Shown: in pieces, positions 27,766-36,471 of the stretch
Position numbering within the stretch: position 1 is the first letter of the stretch
Layout of the letters: each line of letters begins with the position of its first letter
Assembly: GCF_000526215.1 (NCBI RefSeq)
Contig: NZ_JAFQ01000004.1
Location: 2,914,001 to 2,978,000 of the forward strand
Source of the DNA: Nocardia sp. BMG51109
GTDB taxonomy: Bacteria; Actinomycetota; Actinomycetes; Mycobacteriales; Mycobacteriaceae
Reading direction: 5' to 3'
Length of the DNA stretch: 64,000 bases
Made by a program: the position numbers and the translations under genes
Notes under the pieces: generated by a model
The model's input: only the letters and a program-made list of their open reading frames with translations
Told to the model about the DNA's origin: nothing
The model's database searches: none

Positions 27766-27890
27766 ATATCCGCTCGTAACCGGCATCGAGCGCGGCGGGT
27801 CGCCGGCGCTCGCTCCTCCGGTTTCCCGAGGGCGTGGCCGCCCCGGGTTCGAGTCGTGCTTTCGCTGGTGGCGAACACATCCCGATGCCA

Positions 27891-27934
27891 TGTCAATTTT
27901 TGTTGACGACCCGCGAGTGTCAACGTAATTGACG
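27891..27934 (+). promoter_or_regulatory. Double operator over the HTH/Clp-N promoter
   Basis: Two dyads: TGTCAA-N6-TTGACG (27891-27908) and TGTCAA-N5-TTGACG (27918-27934), 27 bases apart. TTGACG of the first is a near-perfect -35; 17 bases later TAATTG (27926-27931) is a -10 inside the second. Transcription would begin at or next to the ATG at 27938, giving a leaderless mRNA. Confidence 0.8.
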
Positions 27935-27937
27935 TTC

Positions 27938-28159
27938 ATGAGTGAAGCGACAACGCTGGCGGCGGCCGCCGGCAGCCCGGACCCCAGGGTCGGGCTGCGC
28001 GCGGTGCTGGCACTGCGCCGGTTGCTCGAACGGCTGGAGGCGATCCAGGTGGCCAATGCCCGCGAGCAGGGCTGGTCCTGGCAGGCGATCGCCGACGCGC
28101 TCGAGGTCAGCCGCCAGGCGGTCCATCAGAAGTACAACCGGAGAGGCGGCATCCGCTGA
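27938..28159 (+). CDS. Small HTH regulator (autoregulatory candidate)
   Basis: 73 residues. A helical N-terminal part (LRAVLALRRLLERLEAIQV) is followed by an HTH (GWSWQAIADALEVSRQAVHQKY) at about 45-68, ending in basic residues. The gene directly follows two inverted repeats that cover its -35 and -10 boxes and so is very likely self-repressed. Its TGA overlaps the ATG of the Clp-N gene (TGATG), making a two-gene operon. No ligand domain is present, so the signal must come from elsewhere, perhaps from the partner protein. Confidence 0.88.
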   Translation: MSEATTLAAAAGSPDPRVGLRAVLALRRLLERLEAIQVANAREQGWSWQAIADALEVSRQAVHQKYNRRGGIR

Positions 28160-28770
28160 TGTTCGAAAGATTTGCGAAGCCGGCGCGTTACGCGGTCGTC
28201 GTGGCGCAGGAGGAGGCGCGCGAACTGCGCGCTCCGACCATCGATGTCGAGTACCTGCTGCTCGGACTCACCGTATGTCCCGATGGGGGATTGCGAAAGG
28301 TGCTGTCCGACAACGGCATTACCGCCGAAGGTGTGCGGGAGATCCTGCGCCGCAACCGAACCGGTGGCGATCCGGAGCCGACGGGCGAGCCGCTCGGCGA
28401 GGAGGACGCCGCCGCCCTGCGCTCCATCGGCATCGATCTGGATGCCGTCCGGGAAAGCCTGGAGGCCACCTTCGGCGAGGACGCGCTGGAGCGCGCCGTT
28501 CCGGCCGAGGAACGACCGCGCCGCGGCCGGTTCCGGCTCGGCGGCAGCATGAGCTTCGGCCACATCCCGTTCACCCAGGGGGCGAAGAAGACGCTGGAAC
28601 TGTCGCTGCGCGAGGCGCTCTCGCGCGGCGACGATCGCATCGAGGCGGGGCATGTGCTGCTCGGCCTGCTGCGTGCGTCGAACGACGTGACCCGCGAAAT
28701 TCTCGGTGGTGCGGACGGCGCCGACGCGGTGCGCCGCGCCGTGCACGACCTGCTCGATCGGGCGGCCTGA
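28159..28770 (+). CDS. Clp N-terminal repeat protein without ATPase domain
   Basis: 203 residues with two Clp-N repeats: about 1-75 (MFERFAKPARYAVVVAQEEA, DVEYLLLGLT) and about 125-200 (FTQGAKKTLELSLREALSRG, EAGHVLLGLL). In ClpC/ClpB this domain docks substrates and adaptors. There is no AAA+ module, so the protein cannot unfold substrates; it may act as an adaptor, decoy or sensor for ClpC. Overlaps the upstream HTH gene, which suggests a shared function. Confidence 0.88.
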   Translation: MFERFAKPARYAVVVAQEEARELRAPTIDVEYLLLGLTVCPDGGLRKVLSDNGITAEGVREILRRNRTGGDPEPTGEPLGEEDAAALRSIGIDLDAVRESLEATFGEDALERAVPAEERPRRGRFRLGGSMSFGHIPFTQGAKKTLELSLREALSRGDDRIEAGHVLLGLLRASNDVTREILGGADGADAVRRAVHDLLDRAA

Positions 28771-28838
28771 CGACGTATCCGGCCACGCGGTGGCCGCTAC
28801 GCCCGGTCTTCGAGCGGGGCGGCCATTAGCATGTCGCC

Positions 28839-29222
28839 ATGGCCCTCTTGCTACGCCTGATCATCAACGCGGTCGCGATCTGGCTCGCCGCCGCCTGGGT
28901 CACCGATATCGACCTGGTCAGTCCGGCGGACCAGGGCACCGGCGCGAAGATCGTCGTGGTGCTCGCCGTCGCGATCGTCTTCGGATTGGTGAACGCCCTG
29001 GTGAAGCCGATCGTGAAGCTGCTGTCACTGCCGCTGGTGATCGTCACCCTGGGTCTGTTCCTGCTGGTGATCAACGCCCTGATGCTGTGGTTGACCGCGA
29101 AGATCACCGAAACCACCGACTACGGCCTGCGCGTGCACGGCTTCTGGGGGGCGGTATTCGGCGCGATCATCATCACCCTGGTCAACTGGATCCTCGGCAT
29201 CCTGGTGCCCGACAAGGACTAG
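28839..29222 (+). CDS. Phage-holin-family / YvlD-like membrane protein
   Basis: 127 residues with four transmembrane helices and the conserved [21 protein letters not shown] core of the mycobacterial 4TMS phage holin superfamily. Despite the name, chromosomal members are not lysis proteins as far as known. ATG start is supported by the MALLLRLI N-terminus. The gene converges with menA, and the two overlap by four bases at their ends. Confidence 0.85.
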   Translation: MALLLRLIINAVAIWLAAAWVTDIDLVSPADQGTGAKIVVVLAVAIVFGLVNALVKPIVKLLSLPLVIVTLGLFLLVINALMLWLTAKITETTDYGLRVHGFWGAVFGAIIITLVNWILGILVPDKD

Positions 29223-30088
29223 CCGATCCCCAGCGCGAGCCCCGTGAGGATCGACCAGGCCAGCATGGCCAGGCCGGTGTCCCGCAGCGACGGGATCAGG
29301 CCGGGGCCGTTCTCCCCGCCGCGCACGGGCGCGTTCGAGCGCACCGCGAGCGGAACGGCCAGCAGCCCGGCCAGCGCCCACGGGGTGCGCAGCACCAGCA
29401 GCAGCGAGGCCGCGAACGGGGCCACCAGCAGCACCAGGTGCAGCGTGCGGGTGCGGGTGTCGCCCAGGCGCACGGCCAGCGTGGTCTTGCCGGTCACCGA
29501 ATCGGTCGGGATATCGCGCAGGTTGTTGGTGACCAGTACCGCGCTGGAGAACGCGCCGACCGCCACCGCGCCGGCCAGTCCGGCCCAGTCGATCCGCTCG
29601 GCCTGCACGAACTCGGTGCCCAGCACCGCGATCAGGCCGAAGAAGACGAATACCGCGATCTCGCCGAAACCGCTGTAGCCGTACGGCTTCGCGCCGCCGG
29701 TATAGAACCACGCCCCGGCGAGGCAGGCCGCGCCGATCAGCAGCAGCCACCACGCCGTGGTGAACACCAGCACCAGGCCGATCACCGCGGCCACGGTGAG
29801 GCTCGCGACCGCGGCGGCGCGCACGGAGCCCGGGCTCGCCACCCCCGAACCGACCAGCCGCAGCGGCCCGACCCGCTCGTCGTCGGTGCCGCGGACGCCG
29901 TCGGAGTAGTCGTTGGCGTAGTTGACCCCGATGATCAGCGCCAGCGACACCAGCAGGCTCAGCAGCGCCTTCCACCACACCAGGCCGTCCAGTGAGGCGG
30001 CCGCGCCGGTGCCCACCAGAACCGGGGCGATCGCATTGGGAAGGGTGCGCGGACGGGCGCCTTCGAGCCATTGTGCAGCACTTGCCAT
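29219..30088 (-). CDS. menA: 1,4-dihydroxy-2-naphthoate polyprenyltransferase
   Basis: 289 residues, UbiA-type membrane prenyltransferase with about eight helices. It attaches the polyprenyl chain to 1,4-dihydroxy-2-naphthoate to give demethylmenaquinone. The first aspartate motif is [19 protein letters not shown] near residue 60 and the second is [18 protein letters not shown] near 190. The prenyl donor is probably made by the synthase at 57527. A promoter region of about 100 bases separates it from the divergent SARP gene. Confidence 0.95.
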   Translation of the reverse strand: MASAAQWLEGARPRTLPNAIAPVLVGTGAAASLDGLVWWKALLSLLVSLALIIGVNYANDYSDGVRGTDDERVGPLRLVGSGVASPGSVRAAAVASLTVAAVIGLVLVFTTAWWLLLIGAACLAGAWFYTGGAKPYGYSGFGEIAVFVFFGLIAVLGTEFVQAERIDWAGLAGAVAVGAFSSAVLVTNNLRDIPTDSVTGKTTLAVRLGDTRTRTLHLVLLVAPFAASLLLVLRTPWALAGLLAVPLAVRSNAPVRGGENGPGLIPSLRDTGLAMLAWSILTGLALGIG

Positions 30089-30132
30089 GGTCGAAGCCTA
30101 ATGCGCGGCCGGGGCTCGGCAACCGGCCGCGC

Positions 30133-30177
30133 TGGACCATCACCACGACTATCGCTAATATTATTCCGATATATCGG
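30133..30177 (+). promoter_or_regulatory. Promoter and palindrome before the SARP gene
   Basis: TGGACC (30133-30138), 17 bases, TAATAT (30156-30161), then a perfect 12-bp palindrome CCGATATATCGG (30166-30177) centred on the expected start of transcription. The block is strikingly A/T-rich for this genome. The palindrome is well placed to be a repressor site. Confidence 0.6.
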
Positions 30178-30205
30178 ACAAGATGCACGAAGGGGCGGGC
30201 GCACA

Positions 30206-33200
30206 ATGAACAGAGCTGAGCACCCCACTGTCGCGGACCCGATAATCGGTCGACTGGCCACATACGATTGCGACGGCATGTTTCCTGATCACAACGGCTC
30301 CGTAGGCGCCGGAACGCATACCCGGCCCGGCACGGACCGGGGCGGCAGCCTGCCCGGATCGTCCGTCGACGTGGCCCTGCTCGGCGAGATCGCCTTGTGC
30401 CGCGACGGCGACCTCGCCGCGGTACCCGGGGCCCGCGCACGGTTGCTGCTCGCCGCATTGGCCATGCGCCCGGGCCGCAGCCGCAGCGCGCAGGCGCTGA
30501 TCGACGACGTCTGGGGCGAGCAGCCACCGCGCGCGCCGATGAACGCACTGCACACGCAGGTCTCGCGACTGCGGTCGGCGCTACCGGACGGTGCGCTGGA
30601 GGTCGGACCGGCCGGATACCGGCTGGCCTTGGCCGAGGACCGGATCGACCTCACGCTGGTTCGGCTCCTGGAACGTCAGGCCCGGGAACTGCTCGAGGGC
30701 GCCGACGGGAAGGGCTGCCTGGACAGGGTCGCGCGGGCGCGCGCACTGTGGCGGGCGGAGCCGGGGTCCGATCTGCCGCCCGGGCCGGTCGCCGACGAGC
30801 TGGGCGAGCTGGCGGCGGCGCGGTGGAACGCCCTGGACCTGCTGGAACTGACCGCCCGAGAGATGGCGGGCGACCTCGCCGGCGCCATTGCCGTCGCGCG
30901 CAGGGCCGCCGCGTCCGCGTCGTTGGACGAGCCCGCGCAGGCCACCCTGATGCGTCTGCTCGCCGCCGACGGCCGCACCAGCGAGGCGCTGGAAGTCTTT
31001 GCGACAGTGCGCAGGAGGCTGGCCGACGAGCTCGGCACCGATCCCGGCCCGGCCCTCGTCGAACTGAATACCGCGATTCTGCGCGGCGAGCGGCTGGCCG
31101 GTGCCGGACAGGCGACACGATCCGCCGGTACCCGCAACCCCGCCCAGCAGGTGGCTTCGGCGCAGCACGGACTCGATGCGGTGGATGACGGCATTCCCGC
31201 GGAACCGGCCGCGCCGCCGCTGCTTTCGGTGATCGGGTTGCGGGCCGCCCCCAATCCGCTGCTGGGCCGCGAGGGGGACCTCGACGCACTCGAACGCCTG
31301 TTGCGAAACTCGCGGGTGACCACCGTGCTCGGCCCCGGCGGTACCGGAAAGACCCGTGTGGCCAACGAATTGGGTACCCGGGTGGGTGCGGAGCAGGCCG
31401 TGGTCCTGGTCGAACTGGCGTCGTTGCGCGTCGATCCCGACGGATTGGCGGCCACCTGCGCCGAGATCGAGGCCGCCATCGGCGCCACCCTGGGGGTGAA
31501 CGAATACTCCCGGGAGATCCGGGTTCTGCGGCCGAATCAGGAGGTCGATGCCCGGCGCAGGGTGCGGGAAGCGTTGTCGCTGCGGCCGATGCTGCTGATC
31601 CTGGACAATTGCGAACACCTGATCGACGCGGTCGCCGAGGTGGTCGCCGACCTGGTCGGCGCCTGCGACCGGTTGACCGTGCTCACCACCAGCCGCGCAC
31701 CGCTGGCGATCACCGCCGAGACCGTGTATCCGTTGCCGCCGTTGGCGATCGGCGCCCGCGACTCGCCGGCCACCGACCTGTTCGCGGCGCGAGCACGAGC
31801 GGTGCGCCCGTCGGTGCGCCTGGACCCCGATATCGTCGCCCGGCTGTGCCGCACCCTGGACGGCCTGCCGCTGGCCATCGAACTCGCGGCGGCACGGGTG
31901 CGCACCATGAGCGTCGAGGAGATCGAGTCCCGGCTCGAACACCGGTTCACGTTGCTGCGCAGCGGCGATCGCACCTCGCCCGAACGTCACCGGACGCTGC
32001 ACGCCGTGATCGAGTGGAGCTGGAATCTGCTCGACCCCGAACAGCAGACGGCCTTGCTGCGGCTGTGCCGGTTCCCGGCCGGATTCACCCTCGCCGCCGC
32101 GGAATCCGTGGCAGGCGGCAGCGACGTGCTCGATCCGGGCGCCGCGGTCGAGGGGCTGGTGAGTCAGTCACTGCTGAGCGTGCTCGCCGACGACGACGAG
32201 ATTCCGACCCGGTACCGCATGCTGGAGACGGTCCGGGAGTTCGGCGAGGAACGACTGGTCGCGTCCGGGGAAGCCGATCTCGTGATGGACCGGATGTGCG
32301 GCTGGGCACGGGAATTCGCCTTCGACGCCGCGCGGCGGTATCCGACCGACGAGCAGGTGCCGGTGGTGCTGGCGGTCGCCGCCGACCTGGACAACCTGCT
32401 CACCGTGCTGCGTTATGCGCTCGATCACCGTGACGCCCCGACGGTGTACGCCGTATTTCCGATCGCCGCGATGCTCTGGGTGATGCGCGGTGCGCACATG
32501 GAGCTGGTGAGCTGGGCGCCGCGGGTGCTCACCGTGGTGCCGCCGGACTGCGATGCCGCGGAGCCGGCGGATCTGCAGATGCTCAGCCACGCGATGATCG
32601 GCATGCATCTGGTGTTCGTGCAGGAGGGATTGCGCCCGGTCGCTACCGTTCGGATGCGCGCCCGCCGCCTGCTGCGAGTGGCGGCGCCACTGAGCCCGAT
32701 CGCGCGGTACTGCGGCCGGATCATCTGTGTCGACCCCGATGTTCCTCGGCTGGCGCGCGTACTGGCCGCCGGGGCCCGCGACGCGGACGACGGTGTGCGC
32801 TCGGTCGCGTTGATGCTGCGCGCGAACATGCGCGAGAACGGCAGCGACGTGTACGGGTCGATACAGGACGCGAACCGATTGCTGGACATCGTCAGTCACC
32901 ACGACGTGTGGGGTACATCGATGGCGTGCCAGCACCTGGGGCAGATGTCCGCCCAGGCGGCGCGCTACCAGGAGTCGGCGGATCACTACGCCCGGGCCGT
33001 GGACCTGCTGGCGCGTCTGCGGTGCTACGAGGAGAGCGTGGAAATCCGCAGTTTCCGTGCCGTTTCGCTGGTCGGCGCCGGTCGGCTGGAGGAGGCGAGG
33101 CACGAGTTGGAACTCGCGTCGGGAATGATCGGCGACGAGCAGGATTTCGGCGACGAGGTGGCGCGGCCCAACCGCCGCCGCGGGGCCGTCACCGTGGGCT

Positions 33201-33718
33201 TCGCCGAATTCCACCTCGCCGCGGGCGATATAGACGACGGCCTGCGTGCCTACCGGCGGACCCTGGCACTGTACGGGTGGCCCGACGAGATCGCCGCGCC
33301 CGGCCCCGGGGCCGTCATGATGGTCAGCGCCGTGCTCGACGCGCACGTTCTCTACGGCCGGATATCCGAGGTGCCGGCGCTGCCGCGGCAGTTGAGCGAG
33401 ATCGCGGTGGAGCGGATGGCGCAGCTCCCGGATCTGCCGCAGGTCGGCGCCGTGGCCTGCGCGGTGGGCTCGTATCTCGTTGCCGCCGAGGTGGATCGGG
33501 CGTCCGGCCTCACCCTGCTGGCCTTGGCGGCGAAGGTCGTGGGCCGTCAGGACTGCCCGACGATGCGGCGGAACCGCCACCTGGAGATGCATCGCGCGGC
33601 CCTCGGCGGGCACGCGGTGGACGATGCGCTGCGTGCCGTCGCGGGTCTGAACCGGCGGGCGGCGTCGAACCGGATCCTGCAGATCCTCCGGGACATCGCC
33701 CCGAAGCTGCGCGCATGA
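30206..33718 (+). CDS. SARP/AfsR-like regulator with BTAD and STAND ATPase domains
   Basis: 1170 residues. After about 50 disordered residues comes an OmpR-like DNA-binding domain (about 52-145, ending VGPAGYRLAL), a BTAD helical domain (about 150-300), and a P-loop NTPase with GPGGTGKT at 376-383 and LLILDNCEHL (Walker B Asp near 467), followed by a long helical TPR-like region to the C-terminus. Such proteins switch on secondary-metabolite or stress genes in an ATP-controlled manner. The convergent DrrAB-type exporter genes next to it are possible targets. ATG 30206 lies downstream of its promoter. Confidence 0.9.
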   Translation: MNRAEHPTVADPIIGRLATYDCDGMFPDHNGSVGAGTHTRPGTDRGGSLPGSSVDVALLGEIALCRDGDLAAVPGARARLLLAALAMRPGRSRSAQALIDDVWGEQPPRAPMNALHTQVSRLRSALPDGALEVGPAGYRLALAEDRIDLTLVRLLERQARELLEGADGKGCLDRVARARALWRAEPGSDLPPGPVADELGELAAARWNALDLLELTAREMAGDLAGAIAVARRAAASASLDEPAQATLMRLLAADGRTSEALEVFATVRRRLADELGTDPGPALVELNTAILRGERLAGAGQATRSAGTRNPAQQVASAQHGLDAVDDGIPAEPAAPPLLSVIGLRAAPNPLLGREGDLDALERLLRNSRVTTVLGPGGTGKTRVANELGTRVGAEQAVVLVELASLRVDPDGLAATCAEIEAAIGATLGVNEYSREIRVLRPNQEVDARRRVREALSLRPMLLILDNCEHLIDAVAEVVADLVGACDRLTVLTTSRAPLAITAETVYPLPPLAIGARDSPATDLFAARARAVRPSVRLDPDIVARLCRTLDGLPLAIELAAARVRTMSVEEIESRLEHRFTLLRSGDRTSPERHRTLHAVIEWSWNLLDPEQQTALLRLCRFPAGFTLAAAESVAGGSDVLDPGAAVEGLVSQSLLSVLADDDEIPTRYRMLETVREFGEERLVASGEADLVMDRMCGWAREFAFDAARRYPTDEQVPVVLAVAADLDNLLTVLRYALDHRDAPTVYAVFPIAAMLWVMRGAHMELVSWAPRVLTVVPPDCDAAEPADLQMLSHAMIGMHLVFVQEGLRPVATVRMRARRLLRVAAPLSPIARYCGRIICVDPDVPRLARVLAAGARDADDGVRSVALMLRANMRENGSDVYGSIQDANRLLDIVSHHDVWGTSMACQHLGQMSAQAARYQESADHYARAVDLLARLRCYEESVEIRSFRAVSLVGAGRLEEARHELELASGMIGDEQDFGDEVARPNRRRGAVTVGFAEFHLAAGDIDDGLRAYRRTLALYGWPDEIAAPGPGAVMMVSAVLDAHVLYGRISEVPALPRQLSEIAVERMAQLPDLPQVGAVACAVGSYLVAAEVDRASGLTLLALAAKVVGRQDCPTMRRNRHLEMHRAALGGHAVDDALRAVAGLNRRAASNRILQILRDIAPKLRA

Positions 33719-33719
33719 G

Positions 33720-33755
33720 CGTGCCCGCCGTCCGCTGTCGCGGTCGGCGGGCACG
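33720..33755. terminator. Hairpin between convergent SARP and exporter genes
   Basis: GTGCCCGCCG (33721-33730) and CGGCGGGCAC (33745-33754) form a perfect 10-bp stem, extended by one outer C-G pair. It serves both directions. Confidence 0.8.
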
Positions 33756-33771
33756 GTCGGGGCCGTAGGGC

Positions 33772-34617
33772 TCACGCCCGGCGCATGTAGGCCCGCAGGG
33801 CCAGCGGCGCGAAGATCACGATCACCGCGGCCGAGCCGATCAGGCACCACGCCAGGTTGCCGGTGTAGCTGTTGGTGTTCATCAGCTCCCGGCAGGCGTC
33901 GACCATGTAGTAGATCGGGTTGACCTTGTTCAATCCCTGCAGCCAGCCCGGCATGGTGCCGACCGAGACGAAGGCGCCGGACATGAAGGTCAGCGGGAAC
34001 ATGATCATCATCGAGATGCCCTGCACCGACGCGGCACTCTTGCCGGTGACGCCGACCAGCGCCCAGATCCAGCTGACCGCGAACGAGCAGACCACGACGA
34101 CCAGGCCCGCGGCCACGACGCCGGGCACCCCGCCGTCGGGCCGGTAGCCCAGGATCAGCCCGACCACGATGGTGAGCACGGTGGCGAGGCCGTAGCGCAC
34201 CATATCGGCGATCAGTGCCCCCGACAGGGCCGAAATACGCGCGATCGGAAGGGATTTGAAGCGGTCGAACACTCCCTTGTCCATATCCTCGCGCAGCTGC
34301 GTCCCGGTGACGACCGAGGTCAGGACCACGGTCTGCACCAGAATGCCCGGGATCAGCGTGGGCAGGTACGCCTGCACGCTGCCGCCGATGGCGCCGCCGA
34401 AGATGTAGGCGAACAGGGCGGTGAACAGGATCGGCTGGATCGTGACGTCGAACAGCTGTTCCGGATTGTGTTTGATCTTCAGGATGCCCCGGTAGGCCAT
34501 GGTGAACGAATTCGCCACCGTCTGCCGGAACGGAATGTGGTTGCTCACCTCGGGAATCGCGGCGGGTGCCGCGTGCCGCCCGGTGCGCGCGGGTGCGGGC
34601 ATCGTGGTGGTGGTCAT
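33772..34617 (-). CDS. ABC transporter permease (DrrB type)
   Basis: 281 residues with six predicted membrane spans; ABC-2 family. Motifs include [35 protein letters not shown] and [19 protein letters not shown], as in daunorubicin-resistance permeases. It pairs with the ATPase encoded just upstream. The likely job is export of a lipid or a hydrophobic compound. A GGAGGAAAGG stretch precedes the ATG. Confidence 0.9.
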   Translation of the reverse strand: MTTTTMPAPARTGRHAAPAAIPEVSNHIPFRQTVANSFTMAYRGILKIKHNPEQLFDVTIQPILFTALFAYIFGGAIGGSVQAYLPTLIPGILVQTVVLTSVVTGTQLREDMDKGVFDRFKSLPIARISALSGALIADMVRYGLATVLTIVVGLILGYRPDGGVPGVVAAGLVVVVCSFAVSWIWALVGVTGKSAASVQGISMMIMFPLTFMSGAFVSVGTMPGWLQGLNKVNPIYYMVDACRELMNTNSYTGNLAWCLIGSAAVIVIFAPLALRAYMRRA

Positions 34618-34675
34618 CGTGCTGTTGTCCTTTCCTCCGTGGTCACGCGGGCTGCCGCCTCCGGGCCCTGACCGC

Positions 34676-35692
34676 TCATGCCGCGCTCCTTTCGGAGTTG
34701 TCGGTGTCGGTGTCGTTCTCGGCGCCGTGCCCGGTGAGCGCGAAGAACACCTCGTCCAGGCTCGGCTTGCTGACGTTGATCTCGTCGACCCGGATATCGT
34801 TGTCGCGCAACCGGATCAGCAGATCGGCGGTGACGCTCGGGTCGTTCAGCGGGGCGGTGATCCGGCGGGCTTCGGGGGTGATGCCGGCCTCGACGAGCTT
34901 TCCGGCCGCGGTGGACAGGAATTCGCCGGTGATCGCCCGCGCCTGTTCGATGCGCTCGGGCTCGGCGAGGGTCAGTTGCAGCGACGAGAGCCCGACCGAG
35001 GCCTTCAGCTCCTCGGAGGTGCCGTCGGCGATCACCTTGCCGCGGTCGATCACCGCGATCCGGTCGGCCAGTTGGTCGGCCTCGTCCAGGTACTGCGTGG
35101 TCAGCAGCACCGTCGCGCCCTCGCGGACCAGGCGCCGGATGGTCTCCCACATCTGCGCGCGGGTGCGCGGGTCCAGGCCGGTGGTCGGCTCGTCGAGAAA
35201 CAGCAGCGGCGGGGTCGCGATCAGGCTGGCGGCCAGATCGAGCCGGCGCCGCATGCCGCCGGAGAAGTTCTCCAGGGGCTTGCTCGCGGCCTCGGTCAGC
35301 CCGAACTCCTCCAGCAGTTCGACCGACTTGCGCCTGGCCTCGGCCCGGCTCAGGCCGAGCAGGCGGGAGAAGATCGTCAAATTCTCGGTGGCGCTGAGTT
35401 TTTCGTCCACCGAGGCGTACTGTCCGGTGACCCCGATCAGGGAGCGCACCGCGGTCGGTTCGGCCACCACGTCGCGGCCGAAGATGCGGGCGCTGCCTCC
35501 GTCGGGGCGCAGCAGCGTGGCGAGCATGCGGATGGTGGTCGTCTTGCCGGCTCCGTTGGGACCGAGCACGCCGTATACGGCACCCCGCGGCACCGTCAGG
35601 CTCACGCCGTCGACGGCCCGCTGTTCCCCGAAGACCTTGACCAGCCCGTCCGCCTCGATGGCGAGGACATCAGCGGGTTCATGAGAAGTCAT
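34676..35692 (-). CDS. ABC transporter ATP-binding protein (DrrA type)
   Basis: 338 residues. Walker [11 protein letters not shown] near residue 40, Q-loop [13 protein letters not shown], signature [12 protein letters not shown], Walker [14 protein letters not shown], and a C-terminal extension typical of drug-resistance DrrA proteins ([15 protein letters not shown]). ATG 35692 begins [11 protein letters not shown]; an upstream start at 35722 is less likely. The permease gene follows after 58 bases. Divergent from vapBC with about 120 bases between. Confidence 0.92.
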   Translation of the reverse strand: MTSHEPADVLAIEADGLVKVFGEQRAVDGVSLTVPRGAVYGVLGPNGAGKTTTIRMLATLLRPDGGSARIFGRDVVAEPTAVRSLIGVTGQYASVDEKLSATENLTIFSRLLGLSRAEARRKSVELLEEFGLTEAASKPLENFSGGMRRRLDLAASLIATPPLLFLDEPTTGLDPRTRAQMWETIRRLVREGATVLLTTQYLDEADQLADRIAVIDRGKVIADGTSEELKASVGLSSLQLTLAEPERIEQARAITGEFLSTAAGKLVEAGITPEARRITAPLNDPSVTADLLIRLRDNDIRVDEINVSKPSLDEVFFALTGHGAENDTDTDNSERSAA

Positions 35693-35779
35693 GTCACACA
35701 CTGTGCGGCCCGGCTCTTGCATGCCCCTTGCGTCGCTGTTGCGCGTCCGCGCAAGGCGCTCTTACACCGCGATCGCCGC

Positions 35780-35812
35780 TGTACATCTGATGCGTGTGGA
35801 AGTAGCATCAGA
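35780..35812 (+). promoter_or_regulatory. vapBC promoter and operator
   Basis: TGTACA (35780-35785), 17 bases, TAGCAT (35803-35808), then GTG at 35816, which places the transcript start at the codon (leaderless). TCTGATGC (35786-35793) and GCATCAGA (35805-35812) are an inverted repeat across spacer and -10. The same bases form two CATCWGATGCGTG copies 22 bases apart. Confidence 0.7.
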
Positions 35813-35815
35813 TGC

Positions 35816-36043
35816 GTGCGAACTACCATCGATATCGACGCGGTGGTGCTCGAGCAGCTCAAGCGCCGTCAGAAACGGGAGGGGAAGACGATGGGGAAGC
35901 TGGTCTCGGAGTTGCTGGCGCGGCAGCTCGCCCAGGAGGAACAGCCGCGCACCGACATCGCCTGGCCGACCGCCGCCCTCGGGCTGCGCATCGACATCGA
36001 CGACAAGCACGCACTGAACGAGGCCCTGGACGCGGACGACTGA
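35816..36043 (+). CDS. vapB: VapB-type ribbon-helix-helix antitoxin
   Basis: 75 residues. N-terminal RHH: VRTTIDIDAVVLEQLKRRQ at 1-19, where the TTIDID strand contacts DNA, then a helix with GKTMGKLVSELLARQL. The C-terminal third (ALGLRIDIDDKHALNEALD) should wrap the toxin. GTG start next to its operator; the stop overlaps the toxin ATG (TGATG). RHH antitoxins repress their own promoter with the toxin as co-repressor. Confidence 0.88.
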   Translation: MRTTIDIDAVVLEQLKRRQKREGKTMGKLVSELLARQLAQEEQPRTDIAWPTAALGLRIDIDDKHALNEALDADD

Positions 36044-36471
36044 TGTCGCGCACCGTCGACACCAACGTCCTCGTATATGCCTCGGATTCGAGTTCCCCCG
36101 TGCACGCGAAGGCCGCCGCGCTGGTAGGGGAGTTGCTGCGCGGTCCGGAATTGACCACGGTGTTCTGGCCCGTGCTGCAGAGCTATCTGCGGATCGTCAC
36201 GCATCCGCGGATCTGTGCCGCGCCGTTGCCGATCGCGGACGCGCACGGGGGCGTCGAGGCGCTGCTGGCGTCGCCCTCCGTCCGCCTGGTCGCGGAGGGC
36301 GACAGCTTCTGGAACTGCTACACCAAGCTCGGCGGTGGCCGCGGCAACGACGTGCCCGACACGGTGATCGTCGCGTTGATGCACGAGCACGGCGTGGCGA
36401 CGATCTACAGCCGCGATCGGGATTTCCGGAAGTATCCCGGCATCACGGTTCGCGATCCGTTCAGCGACTGA
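36043..36471 (+). CDS. vapC: VapC-type PIN-domain ribonuclease toxin
   Basis: 142 residues, PIN fold. The first acidic residue is Asp6 in TVDTNVLVYA; later acids are in NDVPDTVIVALMHEHG and SRDRDF. The middle reads WPVLQSYLRIVTHPRI, a form common in actinobacterial VapC. VapC toxins cut tRNA or rRNA when antitoxin is degraded; the target is unknown here. Its 3' end overlaps the convergent menE by 11 bases, suggesting that the pair was inserted close to menE. Confidence 0.88.
   Translation: MSRTVDTNVLVYASDSSSPVHAKAAALVGELLRGPELTTVFWPVLQSYLRIVTHPRICAAPLPIADAHGGVEALLASPSVRLVAEGDSFWNCYTKLGGGRGNDVPDTVIVALMHEHGVATIYSRDRDFRKYPGITVRDPFSD

Noticed and set aside
35812..36471. A 219-residue PIN protein starting at 35812
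   Set aside because: The first 77 residues are the vapB gene read in the wrong frame; vapC starts at the TGATG overlap at 36043.
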